NCBI RefSeq assembly: GCF_026125825.1
Contig: NZ_JAHCKK010000043.1
Location: 1 to 36,981, forward strand
Origin: Hydrogenophaga sp.
GTDB lineage: Bacteria; Pseudomonadota; Gammaproteobacteria; Burkholderiales; Burkholderiaceae_C
DNA length: 36,981 nucleotides
Reading direction: 5' to 3'
Shown here: positions 1 through 9,038 of the stretch, piece after piece
How the letters are laid out: the number at the start of each line of letters is the position of its first letter
How positions within the stretch are numbered: the first letter of the stretch is position 1
Made by a program: the position numbers and the translations under genes
The notes under the pieces: generated by a model
The model's database searches: none
The model's input: the letters and a program-made list of their open reading frames with translations, nothing else
What the model was told of the DNA's origin: nothing

Positions 1-2
1 TG

Positions 3-80
3 GTGTGCGTGCTCTCGTTTCGCAGCGGCATCGCCGGTGCGATCGATGCGCTGCGGACCCGTCCCCGCCCCGGGCCCTGA
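3..80 (+). CDS. C-terminal end of an unidentified upstream gene (partial)
   Basis: An open frame enters from the left edge and ends at TGA 78-80, about 48 nt before the next start. Only 25 codons are visible, with a moderately hydrophobic stretch (VCVLSF) followed by a basic, proline-rich tail. This could be the end of a membrane component of a transporter, but the visible part is too short to identify. The other two frames on this strand do not end before the next gene's ribosome binding site in a way that fits a gene end. The frame choice is therefore an inference from position and composition. Confidence 0.35.
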   Translation: MCVLSFRSGIAGAIDALRTRPRPGP

Positions 81-128
81 GCGCGCGGCCCCCTTCCTGT
101 TTGTGTGTTCCGTTTCAAGGAGATTTTC

Positions 129-959
129 ATGCCGCGTTTCGAACGCCAAGCCCTGATGGCGAAATTCCAGGACATGGTGCGCCAGCGCCAGCCCATCATC
201 GGCGGGGGCGCCGGCACCGGCATTTCCGCCAAATGCGAAGAGGCCGCCGGCATCGACCTGATCGTGATCTACAACTCGGGCCGTTACCGCATGGCCGGGC
301 GCGCCTCGTCGGCGGGCCTGCTGGCCTATGGCAACGCGAACGACATCGTGCTGGAGATGGCCGGCGAGGTGCTGCCGGTGGCGAAGAAGACACCGGTGAT
401 CGCCGGGGTCAACGGCACCGATCCGTTCATCGTCATGCCGGTGTTCCTGAAAAAGCTCAAGGAACTCGGGTTTTCCGGCGTGCAGAACTTTCCCACCGTG
501 GGCATCATCGACGGCACGTTCCGCCAGAGCCTCGAGGAGACCGGCATCAACTACGCGACCGAGGTCGAGATGATCGGCCAGGCCCACGCCATCGACCTGC
601 TGACCACGCCCTACGTGTTCTCCGCCGAGGAGGCCGTGGCCATGACCGAGGCCGGCGCCGACTTCATCGTGCCCCACATGGGCGTGACCACCGGCGGCAC
701 CATCGGCGCCACCACGGCCAAGTCGCTCGACGAATCGGTCAAACTCATCGACGAGTGGGGCGAGGCGGCGAGGAAAGTGCGCAAGGACGTGATCGTGATC
801 GCGCACGGCGGCCCGATCTCCAGCCCCGAGGACGTGGCCCACGTGCTCCGACACAGCCGCCACTGCAATGGCTTCTACGGCGCCAGCAGCATGGAGCGGC
901 TGCCCACGGAGATCGCGATCAAGTCGCACGTGGAGCGCTACAAGCAAGTGACTTTCTGA
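129..959 (+). CDS. Phosphoenolpyruvate hydrolase family TIM-barrel protein
   Basis: A 276-residue protein of the TIM-barrel family annotated as 'PEP hydrolase-like' (the family of the C-terminal half of tomato Tm-1). Recognisable segments are the N-terminal [14 protein letters not shown], the [12 protein letters not shown] segment near residues 50-60, [13 protein letters not shown] around residue 120, and the C-terminal [12 protein letters not shown]. The ATG at 129 is chosen because AAGGAG lies at 117-122, 6 nt upstream; an in-frame ATG at 105 would put this ribosome site inside the gene. It is the first complete gene of a run that continues with an SRPBCC protein and a Tm-1-like protein. 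Family assignment is firm. The biochemical activity is not established from sequence, and the hydrolase name is inherited from the family. Confidence 0.9.
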   Translation: MPRFERQALMAKFQDMVRQRQPIIGGGAGTGISAKCEEAAGIDLIVIYNSGRYRMAGRASSAGLLAYGNANDIVLEMAGEVLPVAKKTPVIAGVNGTDPFIVMPVFLKKLKELGFSGVQNFPTVGIIDGTFRQSLEETGINYATEVEMIGQAHAIDLLTTPYVFSAEEAVAMTEAGADFIVPHMGVTTGGTIGATTAKSLDESVKLIDEWGEAARKVRKDVIVIAHGGPISSPEDVAHVLRHSRHCNGFYGASSMERLPTEIAIKSHVERYKQVTF

Positions 960-984
960 ACCAGAACAACACAGGAGACAAGCG

Positions 985-1428
985 ATGGCCAGGGTCTATG
1001 TGAGCGCGGTGATGAACGCGACGCTGGAGGAGGCGTGGGCCTTCCTGCGCGACTTCGGCGCGCTGGGCAACTACCACCCGTACTTCGAGAATTCCTATAT
1101 TGAAGACGGCAAGCCGGCCGACCAGGTCGGCTGCGTGCGGCGCTTCACCGTGCGCGATGGCGGCGGCTACCTGCGAGAGCAACTGCTCGCGCTGTCCGAC
1201 GACGAACACCGCTGCCGCTACAAGATCCTGCACATCGACGCCGACTGGAAGAACTACGTCGCCGAGATGCACCTGCTGCCTGTCACCGAGGGCCACCGCT
1301 GCTTCGGCGAATGGTGGGCCGAGTGGGACGTGCCGGCCGATCAGGCAGCCGAGGCGGTGGAGCGCGTGAAGGGCACCTTCCGCACCTTCTTCGAATGCGT
1401 GAACGCGCACCACGACCGGCGCCGATGA
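985..1428 (+). CDS. SRPBCC-family (polyketide cyclase/START-like) protein
   Basis: A 147-residue protein of the helix-grip SRPBCC type, which binds hydrophobic ligands in a deep cavity. The start MARVYVSAVMNATLEEAW followed by a beta-rich middle (YLREQLLALSDDEHRCRYK) and the C-terminal helix with VKGTFRTFFECVNAH are typical. AGGAGA at 972-977 precedes the ATG by 7 nt. The gene lies 25 nt after the TIM-barrel gene and overlaps the next gene by 4 nt (ATGA at 1425-1428), so the three are probably one transcript and translationally coupled. The ligand is unknown. Its position between the two Tm-1-type halves suggests it acts on the same substrate. Confidence 0.85.
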   Translation: MARVYVSAVMNATLEEAWAFLRDFGALGNYHPYFENSYIEDGKPADQVGCVRRFTVRDGGGYLREQLLALSDDEHRCRYKILHIDADWKNYVAEMHLLPVTEGHRCFGEWWAEWDVPADQAAEAVERVKGTFRTFFECVNAHHDRRR

Positions 1429-2642
1429 ACAGGGCCTCACCCACCGCCTGGGTGGTGGGCACCTTCGATACCAAGGCCGCCGAGCTGGACTACCTTGCCG
1501 GCCTGCTGCGCGCGGCCGGCGTGCGCGTGGTGACGGTGGACATCGGCACGCGCAGCGCGCCTGGCGCGGCCGACATCGAGGCCGCCACCGTGGCGCGGCA
1601 CCACCCAAGGGGGGCTGGCGCCGTGTTCGAGCCGTCCGACCGGGGCGAGGCCGTGATCGCCATGAGCGAGGCGCTGGTCGAGCTGGTGCGCGAGCGCCTA
1701 GCGGCCGGCGCGATTCAGGCCATGCTGGGTGTGGGCGGATCTGGCGGCAGCTCCATGATCGCGCCGGCGATGCGCCTGCTGCCCATTGGCAGCCCGAAGC
1801 TGCTGGTCTCCACCATGGCGGCGGGCGATGTGTCGGCCTACGTGGGCGTGGCGGACCTCACGCTGATGTACCCCGTCACCGACATCGCCGGTCTGAACCG
1901 GCTCTCGCGCACCATCCTGGCCAACGCGGCGCACGCCCTGGCGGGCATGCTGCTGCATCGCGCCCCAGCGGACCACGGGGCCGACAAGCCGTCCATCGGC
2001 CTGACCATGTTCGGTGTCACCACGCCCTGTGTGCAGGCGGTGCGCGGGTTGCTGGAGGCCGATTTCGACACCCAGGTGTTCCACGCCAACGGCGCGGGCG
2101 GTCGCACGCTGGAGGCCCTGGCCGCCGCTGGCATGCTGCGCGCCGTGGTCGATATCACCACCACCGAGGTGGGCCAGCACCTGGCCGGCGGCGTGTGCGA
2201 CGCCGGGCCGAACCGGCTCGACGCCGCCGCGCGCCACGGCCTGCCCTGGGTGGGGTCGGTGGGCGCGCTGGACATGATCAACTGGGGCGCGCCGGCCACC
2301 ATTCCAGAGCGGCACCGGGGCCGCGCTTTTCATGTGCACAACGCCCAGGTGACGCTGATGCGCAGCAACGCCCAGGAGCTGGAAGCGGCGGCGCAGCGCA
2401 TGGCCGAGCAGCTCAACCGCGCCCGTGGCCCGGTGCGCCTGCTGTTGCCGCTGGGGGGCCTGTCGATGATCGATGCGCCGGGCCAGCCGTTCCACGACCC
2501 CGCGGCCGACGCGGTGCTGTTCGACACGCTGGAGCGCCTGTTCGAGGTGAGCGACACGCACCGGCTGCTCAAGCTGCCGCACCACATCAACGACCCGGCC
2601 TTCGCGGCGGCCGTGGCCGAACAGCTGAGGGCGGTGGTGTAA
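1425..2642 (+). CDS. Tm-1-like ATP-binding domain protein (UPF0261 family)
   Basis: A 405-residue protein of the UPF0261/Tm-1-like family. Family landmarks are the N-terminal VVGTFDTKAAELDYL, the Gly-rich LGVGGSGGSSM near residues 105-115, the LLVSTMAAGDVSAYVG segment near residue 125-140, and a C-terminal LLLPLGGLSMIDAPGQPF. The ATG at 1425 gives the usual N-terminus and overlaps the preceding stop by 4 nt. In tomato Tm-1 and many bacterial relatives, this domain and the TIM-barrel domain are parts of one protein or adjacent genes. Here they are separate genes with an SRPBCC gene between them. ATP binding is known for the family; the metabolic role here is unknown. Confidence 0.9.
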   Translation: MNRASPTAWVVGTFDTKAAELDYLAGLLRAAGVRVVTVDIGTRSAPGAADIEAATVARHHPRGAGAVFEPSDRGEAVIAMSEALVELVRERLAAGAIQAMLGVGGSGGSSMIAPAMRLLPIGSPKLLVSTMAAGDVSAYVGVADLTLMYPVTDIAGLNRLSRTILANAAHALAGMLLHRAPADHGADKPSIGLTMFGVTTPCVQAVRGLLEADFDTQVFHANGAGGRTLEALAAAGMLRAVVDITTTEVGQHLAGGVCDAGPNRLDAAARHGLPWVGSVGALDMINWGAPATIPERHRGRAFHVHNAQVTLMRSNAQELEAAAQRMAEQLNRARGPVRLLLPLGGLSMIDAPGQPFHDPAADAVLFDTLERLFEVSDTHRLLKLPHHINDPAFAAAVAEQLRAVV

Positions 2643-2651
2643 GGTTGCCGC

Positions 2652-3869
2652 ATGAGCAACCCGATCGACCCCACCGAACAGGCCAAGGCATTTTTCTTTG
2701 AAGGCAATGCGCTCTTCGAGGCGGACCGGCTGGACGAGGCGCTGAGCCGCTACCAGGCCGCGCTGGCCCTGGTGCCGGGGCGGCCGTCCATCCTCGCCAA
2801 CCTGGGCGTGACGCAGTGCCGCCTGGGCCACTGGGCCGAGGCCGTGGCCACGCTGTCGCAGGCCACGAAGGCCGACCCCACGCACCGCGACGCCTGGGTC
2901 GCGCTCGGCCTTTCGCACGAAGCGCTGTCGAACTGGGCCGGCGCCGCGCAGGCGCTGCAGCAGGGCGTCCGGCTGGGGGCTTCGACACCGCAGATCCACC
3001 TGTCGCTGGCGATGTGCCTGCTGCGGCTGGACCGGCCGGACGAAGCGCTGGCGGCGCTGGATCGCGTGCTCGCGCTGGACCCGACCCTGGCCGAGGCCTG
3101 GAGCCAGCGCGGCAGCGTGCTGCGCGACGCCGGCCAGCACGCCGAGGCCGCGCGCTGTTTCGAACAGGCCCTGGCCCACGGCGGTGACGAAACCCTGCAC
3201 CGCTTCTACCTGGCCTCGGTGAAAGCCGGTGAAGCCGCGCCTGCACAGCCACCGCGCGCCTACGTGGAAGCGCTGTTCGACGAGTACGCCGACGATTTCC
3301 AGCACCACCTGATCCACCAGCTGAAGTACCAGGCGCACGACACCCTGCTGGCGCCGCTGCGCGTGGGCGGGCGGCGCTACCCGCTGGTGCTCGACCTTGG
3401 CTGCGGCACCGGCCTGTGCGGCCAGCTCATCCACCCGCACGCCGATGCGGTGGACGGTGTGGACCTGGCCCAGGCCATGGTCGAGCAGGCGCGCGCCAGC
3501 GGCGCCTACCGCCGCGTGGTGCAGGGCGAGCTGCTTGACTTCCTGCGCTCGCAGGACGAAGCCGCCGACCTGGTGATCGCGGCCGATGTGTTCATCTACG
3601 TGGGCGCGCTCGACGGCGTTTTTGCGGCGGTGCGCGAGCGCCTGAAACCCTCGGGTTGTTTCGCCTTCTCGGTCGAACTCGCCACCGGTGCCGAAGAACT
3701 GCAGCTGCGCCCCAGCCTGCGCTACGCGCACGCCCCGGCCTACGTGCAGCGCCTGGCCCAGGCGCACGGTTTCCATGTGCGCCAGACCTGGCAGGCACCG
3801 CTGCGCGAAGACCAGCAAAAACCGGTGATGGGCCTGTACGTGCTGCTGGAGCCCGCCGGCGCCCCATAA
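2652..3869 (+). CDS. TPR-repeat protein with C-terminal SAM methyltransferase domain
   Basis: A 405-residue two-part protein. Residues about 10-180 form tetratricopeptide repeats (for example the ANLGVTQCRLGHWAEAVATL and EAWSQRGSVLRDAGQHAEAA segments). Residues about 240-390 form a class I methyltransferase with the SAM-binding motif LVLDLGCGTGLCG near residue 245 and a later acidic VDGVDLAQAM. It starts 9 nt after the Tm-1-like gene, so it may be co-transcribed. This domain order occurs in bacterial methyltransferases thought to modify a partner bound by the TPRs. The substrate cannot be named from sequence. Confidence 0.88.
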   Translation: MSNPIDPTEQAKAFFFEGNALFEADRLDEALSRYQAALALVPGRPSILANLGVTQCRLGHWAEAVATLSQATKADPTHRDAWVALGLSHEALSNWAGAAQALQQGVRLGASTPQIHLSLAMCLLRLDRPDEALAALDRVLALDPTLAEAWSQRGSVLRDAGQHAEAARCFEQALAHGGDETLHRFYLASVKAGEAAPAQPPRAYVEALFDEYADDFQHHLIHQLKYQAHDTLLAPLRVGGRRYPLVLDLGCGTGLCGQLIHPHADAVDGVDLAQAMVEQARASGAYRRVVQGELLDFLRSQDEAADLVIAADVFIYVGALDGVFAAVRERLKPSGCFAFSVELATGAEELQLRPSLRYAHAPAYVQRLAQAHGFHVRQTWQAPLREDQQKPVMGLYVLLEPAGAP

Positions 3870-3906
3870 CGCGGCCCTATACCCGAATCGCCATTCCGTA
3901 TTGGTC

Positions 3907-3921
3907 AGCGCGCGGCGCGCT
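3907..3921. promoter_or_regulatory. GC palindrome in a possible promoter
   Basis: AGCGCGC-G-GCGCGCT is a perfect inverted repeat around a single central base. It lies between a weak -35 (TTGGTC, 3901-3906) and a weak -10 (TAGACT, 3925-3930, 18-nt spacing) upstream of the isomerase-like gene at 3963. In such a GC-rich genome it may be chance. Placement between promoter elements is what makes an operator possible. Confidence 0.25.
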
Positions 3922-3962
3922 TCCTAGACTGTGGGCCACTCAACAGCCACCATGGAAAGCGC

Positions 3963-4565
3963 ATGACCAAGCCACACGTCGACCTGTACTGGGACATCGG
4001 GAGCACGAACACCTATTTCGCGTTCAAGCTCCTCCAGCCCATCGTGGCGCGCCACGGTGCCGAACTCGTGCTGCACCCCTACAACCTGGGTTACGTGTTC
4101 CGCAACAACGACTACGAACTCATGAAGGAGTCCAAGGCCAAGCTGCGTTACCGCAAGCGCGACCTGATGCGCTGGGCCGAGAAGCACCAGCTGCCGTTCC
4201 AGATCCCGCGCCAGTTCCCCATCAAGTCCAGCCGCGTGCTGCGCGGTTCGCTGGCGATGCGCCAGAAGGGCTTGGAAGTGGCCTTCGTCGAAGCGGCGCT
4301 GGAGGCCTACTGGGAACAGGGCAACGCGGGCATCGTGGAGTACGCGGGCCTGCGCCCCATCGCCGAGCGGCTCGGCGTGGACCCGGACTGGTTCGAGGCC
4401 ACCAGCGCCAGCGACGAGACCGGTGCCCTGCTCGCGAAGAGCACGGACGACGCGGTGGCGCGCGGCGTGTTCGGGGTGCCCATGATGTTCGTGGGCGACG
4501 AAATGTTCTGGGGCAAGGACCGGCTCGACTTCATGGAGGACGAGCTGGCGCGCGCCACCGCCTGA
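3963..4565 (+). CDS. 2-hydroxychromene-2-carboxylate isomerase family protein (GST kappa/DsbA-like)
   Basis: A 200-residue protein of the kappa-class GST/HCCA isomerase family, which uses glutathione in aromatic degradation (NahD type) or acts as a thiol oxidoreductase. The N-terminus YWDIGSTNTYFAFK carries the conserved glutathione-activating Ser position (Ser14), and the C-terminus has the family signature GVFGVPMMFVGDEMFWGKDR. The DsbA-type CxxC motif is absent, favouring a glutathione-dependent isomerase/transferase role. It stands alone on the plus strand and ends at a strong terminator. No naphthalene genes are nearby, so the actual substrate is open. Confidence 0.85.
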   Translation: MTKPHVDLYWDIGSTNTYFAFKLLQPIVARHGAELVLHPYNLGYVFRNNDYELMKESKAKLRYRKRDLMRWAEKHQLPFQIPRQFPIKSSRVLRGSLAMRQKGLEVAFVEAALEAYWEQGNAGIVEYAGLRPIAERLGVDPDWFEATSASDETGALLAKSTDDAVARGVFGVPMMFVGDEMFWGKDRLDFMEDELARATA

Positions 4566-4582
4566 TTACCCCACCCGCACCC

Positions 4583-4613
4583 AAGAACCGCCGGCCTTGA
4601 GCCGGCGGTTCTT
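4583..4613. terminator. Bidirectional intrinsic terminator
   Basis: A perfect 13-bp stem: AAGAACCGCCGGC (4583-4595), loop CTTGA, GCCGGCGGTTCTT (4601-4613). It lies between two converging genes, ending at 4565 (plus) and 4620 (minus). The A/T-rich outer ends of the stem give a short U tract in either direction. Confidence 0.85.
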
Positions 4614-4619
4614 GTGCGG

Positions 4620-5855
4620 TCAGACGACGCGGGCGCTGCGCAAGGCTTCAATCTGCGCCGCGTCCAGACCGGCCAGGCGCGTGAGCACCTCGTCGCTGTG
4701 CGCGCCGGGCAGCGGCGCCGGCTGGTCGTAGCCGCCGGGCGCGCCGCTGAACTTGATCGGAAAGCCCGAGCCCGCGGCCACCATGGTGGAGCGGCTCAGC
4801 GGGTTCCACAGCGGCACCGCCATCTGGCGCTGGACCATCTGGTCCCAGCGCAGCACATCGTGGATGTCGCGCACCGGGCTGCAGGCCAACTTGGCCCGCG
4901 CCAGGCGGGCCTCGACCTCTTCGGTGCGGATGGTCTGCGCCCACGACGCGACCACCTGATCCACCTGGGCGTTGTTCGCGAGCCGCCAGGCGACCGACAT
5001 CATGTCCGGGTCGTCCTTGAGGTCGTTGCGCTCCATCACCTCCAGCAGCGCGAGCCAATCGTCGTGCGTGGCCGCGCCGAGCGTGACCCAGCCGTCGAGC
5101 GTGCGGTAGGCGTTGAAGGGCGAGAACCGCATGATGCGGTTGCCCTGCTGGGGCTGCAGGCCGAGCTGCGGGTAGCAGTCCAGCGGCTCGTCGAAGATCA
5201 GGGAGAACAGGCAATCGGCCATCGACACATCGATGGCCTGGCCCTCGCCGGTGCGGTCGCGGTGCAGCAGCGCGGCCACGATGCCCAGCGCGGCGAACAC
5301 GCCCGAGATCGCGTCCGAGACCGGCGAGCCGGCCTTGGTGGGCGCGCTGCCGGGCTGGCCGGTGATGCTCATCAGGCCCACGGCGGCCTGCACCATCAGG
5401 TCGTAGGCCTTGAGGTGGCGGTCGGGGCCGGTGGCGCCGTAGCCGGTGAGCGAGCAGTACACGATGCGCGGGTTGGCCTCCTTCAGCGCCGCGTAGCCCA
5501 CGCCCAGGCGCTCGGCCACCCCGGCGCTGAAGTTGTCCACCACCACGTCCGCGTGGCGCACCATGCGCAGGAAGATCTCGCGCCCCTCGGCGCTCTTGAG
5601 GTTGAGCGTGGCCGACTTCTTGCCCCGCGCGCGCTTGAGGTAGGCAATGCCCATGTCCTCATCGGTCTGGCGCTGGAAGCTCACGCCCTGCGGGCCCGCG
5701 AAGGGCGGCGCGAAGGCGGTCGGGTCGCCCGTTTTCGGGTCGTCGATCTTGATGACCTCCGCGCCCAGGCCGGCCAGGAACAGCGTGCCCTGTGGGCCGG
5801 AGAAAAAACGCGTGAGGTCGAGAACGACCACGCCGTCGAGGATCTTTGCAGTCAT
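4620..5855 (-). CDS. CaiB/BaiF family CoA-transferase
   Basis: A 411-residue class III CoA-transferase, which moves CoA between carboxylic acids. Family landmarks are the N-terminal GVVVLDLTRFFSGP, GAEVIKID near residue 32, the KSAEGREIFLRMVRHADVVVDNFSAGV block around residues 87-113, and the YD-x4-QA segment with Asp152, the expected catalytic acid. It reads away from a LysR regulator (88 nt upstream, same strand) and ends at a strong terminator. A second, different CoA-transferase lies across the LysR gene at 7715. The acyl donor and acceptor cannot be read from sequence. Confidence 0.9.
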   Translation of the reverse strand: MTAKILDGVVVLDLTRFFSGPQGTLFLAGLGAEVIKIDDPKTGDPTAFAPPFAGPQGVSFQRQTDEDMGIAYLKRARGKKSATLNLKSAEGREIFLRMVRHADVVVDNFSAGVAERLGVGYAALKEANPRIVYCSLTGYGATGPDRHLKAYDLMVQAAVGLMSITGQPGSAPTKAGSPVSDAISGVFAALGIVAALLHRDRTGEGQAIDVSMADCLFSLIFDEPLDCYPQLGLQPQQGNRIMRFSPFNAYRTLDGWVTLGAATHDDWLALLEVMERNDLKDDPDMMSVAWRLANNAQVDQVVASWAQTIRTEEVEARLARAKLACSPVRDIHDVLRWDQMVQRQMAVPLWNPLSRSTMVAAGSGFPIKFSGAPGGYDQPAPLPGAHSDEVLTRLAGLDAAQIEALRSARVV

Positions 5856-5943
5856 GGGCCCACCGTTGGAATGTGCGCCGCAGTGTAGGCAGCGGGTCCA
5901 CGCGGGGGGAAATAGGTCTTTGACGTGGCGGTATCGCGCCGTC

Positions 5944-6894
5944 CTATGGGGGCGGCACGGGCGAGGCGCCAGGCCATTGGCCGGCCTCCACCAGCCGGTT
6001 CGTGACCTCGGTGATGAGTTCGACGATGCGGTGCGCCGCGCTGCTCAGGGGCACGATGTCGAAGGTGCAGAGCGACAGGCGCCGCTGCAGCGCCGGCTCG
6101 GTGATGCGCTGCACGCGCAGGCCGGCCGTGCCGCCCGGAATCGCCGCCGAGCCGATGGTGGCGCCCACGCCGCTGGCCACCACCGCGCGGATGGTGGCCA
6201 GCGAGTCAAGCTCGGCCAGCACGCGCATCTCGTGCCCGGCGGCCTGGAAGGCCGCGTCGATGATCTGGCGCGTGACGTTGGAGCGGCCGGGCAGGGCGAG
6301 TGGGCAAGGCGCGGCCTGGGCCAGCGACACCGTGTCGCCATCGCCCACGCCCTGCGCCGACATCAGGAACAGGTCCTCGATCAGCAGCGGGCGCACGTCC
6401 AGGTGGCTGGAGACCTTCTGGCGCGCCGTGCCGGTGTCCGGCGCCAGCGGCTCGAACAGCAGGCTCATCTCGATGCGCCCGTTGACCACCAGTTCCTCCA
6501 GGTGGCCGCTCAGGCTTTCGGTGATCTGCAGCTGGATGTCGGGGTACTTCGCGGCGGCCTCGGCGATCAGCGAGGGCGCGAGCAGCGTGGCCGCGCTGCT
6601 GGGCAGGCCCACCGACACCAGGCCCTGCGGGTAGTCGCCCGCGTGCTGCACGTCGGTGCGCATGCGCTCCATCTGGCGCAGCATGGCGCGCGCGTGGCGG
6701 TAGAACACCTCGCCCGCTTCGGTGGCCGAGACGCCGCGCACGCTGCGCGAGAGCAGCTTGACCTTGAGCTCCTCCTCCAGGTTGGCCATCTGGTGGCTGA
6801 GCGCGGGCTGGGCGATGAACAGGTCGGCGGCGGCGCGCGAGACGCTGCCCAGTTCGACGATGCGCACGAAGTACTTGAGCTGGCGGATTTCCAT
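5944..6894 (-). CDS. LysR-type transcriptional regulator
   Basis: A 316-residue LysR regulator. The winged helix-turn-helix is at the N-terminus ([19 protein letters not shown], then [19 protein letters not shown]), and the remainder is the substrate-binding-like effector domain ([18 protein letters not shown] from about residue 90). It is divergent from the yfcG-CoA-transferase-Bug unit starting at 7002 and precedes a CoA-transferase on its own strand. It is therefore placed to control both. A 14-bp inverted repeat lies just upstream at 6912-6925. The inducer is unknown, presumably an organic acid or its CoA ester. Confidence 0.92.
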   Translation of the reverse strand: MEIRQLKYFVRIVELGSVSRAAADLFIAQPALSHQMANLEEELKVKLLSRSVRGVSATEAGEVFYRHARAMLRQMERMRTDVQHAGDYPQGLVSVGLPSSAATLLAPSLIAEAAAKYPDIQLQITESLSGHLEELVVNGRIEMSLLFEPLAPDTGTARQKVSSHLDVRPLLIEDLFLMSAQGVGDGDTVSLAQAAPCPLALPGRSNVTRQIIDAAFQAAGHEMRVLAELDSLATIRAVVASGVGATIGSAAIPGGTAGLRVQRITEPALQRRLSLCTFDIVPLSSAAHRIVELITEVTNRLVEAGQWPGASPVPPP

Positions 6895-6911
6895 CGGGCC
6901 ATTGTCCTATC

Positions 6912-6925
6912 GGCCCCTGGGGGCC
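6912..6925. promoter_or_regulatory. Inverted repeat in the LysR divergent promoter region
   Basis: GGCCCC-TG-GGGGCC is a perfect 6-bp inverted repeat with a 2-nt centre, 18 nt upstream of the LysR start and 77 nt upstream of the divergent gene. Placement suits a regulator site. The all-G/C sequence is unlike typical LysR T-N11-A boxes, so it could equally be a chance palindrome. Confidence 0.3.
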
Positions 6926-7001
6926 TCCATATCTTTTCACGATGCCCCAAGCCCGACACGGTATTGGCGCGGCGCGCCGGCCCGTCCCATCATCCCTGTC
7001 C

Positions 7002-7718
7002 ATGATTGATCTCTACTTCTGGAGCACGCCCAACGGCTACAAGGTCTCCATCCTGCTGGAAGAGCTGGGCCTGCCGTACCGCGTTATTCCCGTGCACATC
7101 GGCAAGGGCGAGCAGTTCAAGCCCGAGTTCCTCAAGATCAGCCCGAACAACAAGATCCCCGCGCTGGTGGACCCCGACGGGCCGGGCGGCGCGCCGATCG
7201 CGCTGTTCGAGTCGGGGGCCATCATGATGTACCTGGCCGAGAAGAGCGGCTGGGCGTTCATGCCGCAGGACATGCGCGCGCGCTACGAGGTGGTGCAGTG
7301 GCTCATGTTCCAGATGGGCGGTGTCGGCCCGATGCTGGGCCAGGCGCACCACTTCCGCAAGTACGCGCCCGAGAAGGTCGAGTACGCGATCGAGCGCTAC
7401 ACCAAAGAGGCGCGCCGGCTCTACACCGTGATCGACCGGCGCCTGGCCGAGGCCGAGTACCTCGCGGGCGACCTGTACTCCATCGCCGACATGGCGACCT
7501 ACCCCTGGCTGCGCGCGCACAAGTGGCAAGGCCAGGACCTCGCCGATTTTCCGAACCTGCAGCGCTGGTACGCGGCGGTGCGCGCGCGCCCGGCGGTGCA
7601 GCGTGGCCTGGCCGTGCTGGAAGAGAAGGTCGACCGCTCCGGCGCCAAACCTACCGGCGAGCGCTGGGACAACCTGTTCGGCGCCGGCCAGTTCGCCACC
7701 TCGGAAAAGACCCCATGA
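7002..7718 (+). CDS. yfcG: YfcG-like glutathione-dependent disulfide-bond oxidoreductase
   Basis: A 238-residue glutathione S-transferase superfamily protein very like E. coli YfcG throughout. It has [16 protein letters not shown] at the start, with Thr9 and Asn11 in the positions that contact glutathione in YfcG, then [30 protein letters not shown] and [13 protein letters not shown]. YfcG acts as a disulfide reductase with glutathione rather than a classical transferase. The ATG at 7002 gives the family N-terminus; an in-frame ATG at 6942 adds 20 unrelated residues. The gene overlaps the CoA-transferase by 4 nt (7715-7718). Family assignment is firm; function in this operon is inference. Confidence 0.88.
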   Translation: MIDLYFWSTPNGYKVSILLEELGLPYRVIPVHIGKGEQFKPEFLKISPNNKIPALVDPDGPGGAPIALFESGAIMMYLAEKSGWAFMPQDMRARYEVVQWLMFQMGGVGPMLGQAHHFRKYAPEKVEYAIERYTKEARRLYTVIDRRLAEAEYLAGDLYSIADMATYPWLRAHKWQGQDLADFPNLQRWYAAVRARPAVQRGLAVLEEKVDRSGAKPTGERWDNLFGAGQFATSEKTP

Positions 7719-8992
7719 CCCAGAAGACCCCCATGCTCACCGGCTACCGCGTGCTCGACATCACGCAGATCGTGGCCGGCCCGACCTGCACCCGCATCCT
7801 GGCCGAGATGGGCGCCGAAGTGGTCAAGCTCGAACTCGCGCCCTTTGGCGACCGAACGCGGGTGGGCGGCCTGCGGTCGAACCAGCCCGAACACAAGCGC
7901 TGCTCGCAGAGCACCTACTTCATCCAGCACAACCACTCGAAGAAAAGCCTGGCGCTGGACTTCAAGAGCGAGCGCGCGCGCGAACTCATCAAGGCCATGC
8001 TGCCGAAGTTCGACGTGCTGGTGGAGAACTTCTCGCCCGGCGTGATGGCGCGCGCGGGCCTGAGCTACGACGAGTTGAAGGCGATCAACCCGAAACTGGT
8101 GATGTGCTCCATCTCGCTGGCCGGCCAGACCGGCGAGCTGGCGCAGAAGCCGGGTTACGACTACGTGGCCCAGGCCTACGCCGGCATCACCGACCTGATC
8201 GGCGAACGCGACGGCGAGCCCGCGCTGATCACCATGGCCATTGGCGACGCCTCCACCGGCGTGGCCGCGGCGATGGCGGTGGGCTTCGCGCTGCTGCACC
8301 GCGAGCGCACCGGCGAGGGCCAGTACATCGAGACCTCGCTGCTCGACACCTACTTCAACATGCACGAGGTGGCGGTGCCGCGCGTGAGCCTGCGCAAGAA
8401 CCACACCCCTGTGCGCACCGGCTCGCAGCACCCCGACGGCGGGCCGACCGGCATCTTCCGCTGCGGCGACGGCACCTACCTCACCCTGGCCACGCTGCCG
8501 CACCAGTGGGCCGCTTTCGTCGAGGCGCTGGGCCAGCCCGAGCTGCTGAAGGACGAGCGCTTCGCCACCGCCGCGCTGCGGCGCGACCACAATGAGGCGC
8601 TCAAGCACATCCTCGAAGGCTGGCTGGCCGGCTTCGCCACGCGCGACGAGGCCATCGCCGCGCTGGAGCGCCACCGCATTCCCTGCGCGCCCGTGCTCAC
8701 GCTGCGCGAGGCCATGGCGCACCCGCACCTGCGCGAGCGCGGCGTGGTGCGCGAGGTGCACGACCCCTACATCGGCCGCTTCGACATCCCCGGCCCGCCC
8801 GCGCGCTTCTCCGCCTGGGACGTGCCGGGTGGCCTGCGTGCCGACCTGCTGGGCGAGCACAACGAGGAGATCCTCCAATCGCTCGCCGGCCTGGACGACA
8901 GCGAGATCGAGCAGCTGTACCGCGATGGCGTGCTGGTGCGCGACCCCTTGCTGAATGCGGCCCGCGAGTTGACCGAGAAGACGGAGGCCTGA
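7715..8992 (+). CDS. CaiB/BaiF family CoA-transferase
   Basis: A 425-residue class III CoA-transferase of the formyl-CoA/succinyl-CoA transferase type. Landmarks are [20 protein letters not shown] at the start, GAEVVKLE near residue 33, [16 protein letters not shown] near residue 101, and YD-x3-QA with Asp149 as the expected catalytic residue. It is translationally coupled to yfcG by an ATGA overlap and followed after 46 nt by a Bug solute-binding protein. The three together look like an uptake and CoA-activation unit for an organic acid, controlled by the divergent LysR. The substrate is not evident. Confidence 0.92.
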   Translation: MTQKTPMLTGYRVLDITQIVAGPTCTRILAEMGAEVVKLELAPFGDRTRVGGLRSNQPEHKRCSQSTYFIQHNHSKKSLALDFKSERARELIKAMLPKFDVLVENFSPGVMARAGLSYDELKAINPKLVMCSISLAGQTGELAQKPGYDYVAQAYAGITDLIGERDGEPALITMAIGDASTGVAAAMAVGFALLHRERTGEGQYIETSLLDTYFNMHEVAVPRVSLRKNHTPVRTGSQHPDGGPTGIFRCGDGTYLTLATLPHQWAAFVEALGQPELLKDERFATAALRRDHNEALKHILEGWLAGFATRDEAIAALERHRIPCAPVLTLREAMAHPHLRERGVVREVHDPYIGRFDIPGPPARFSAWDVPGGLRADLLGEHNEEILQSLAGLDDSEIEQLYRDGVLVRDPLLNAARELTEKTEA

Positions 8993-9038
8993 GACCGCCG
9001 CGAGACCCATCGACCGAACCACAACGAAGGAGACAAAG

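Noticed and set aside
1698-3818. Long minus-strand open frame opposite the Tm-1-like and TPR genes
   Set aside because: Composition is that of an antisense shadow and there is no ribosome site or recognisable domain.
5911-5947. AATAGG...CCTAT inverted repeat between LysR and the first CoA-transferase as an operator
   Set aside because: The arms are 5 bp and over 25 nt apart, and one runs into the LysR coding end; too weak to support.
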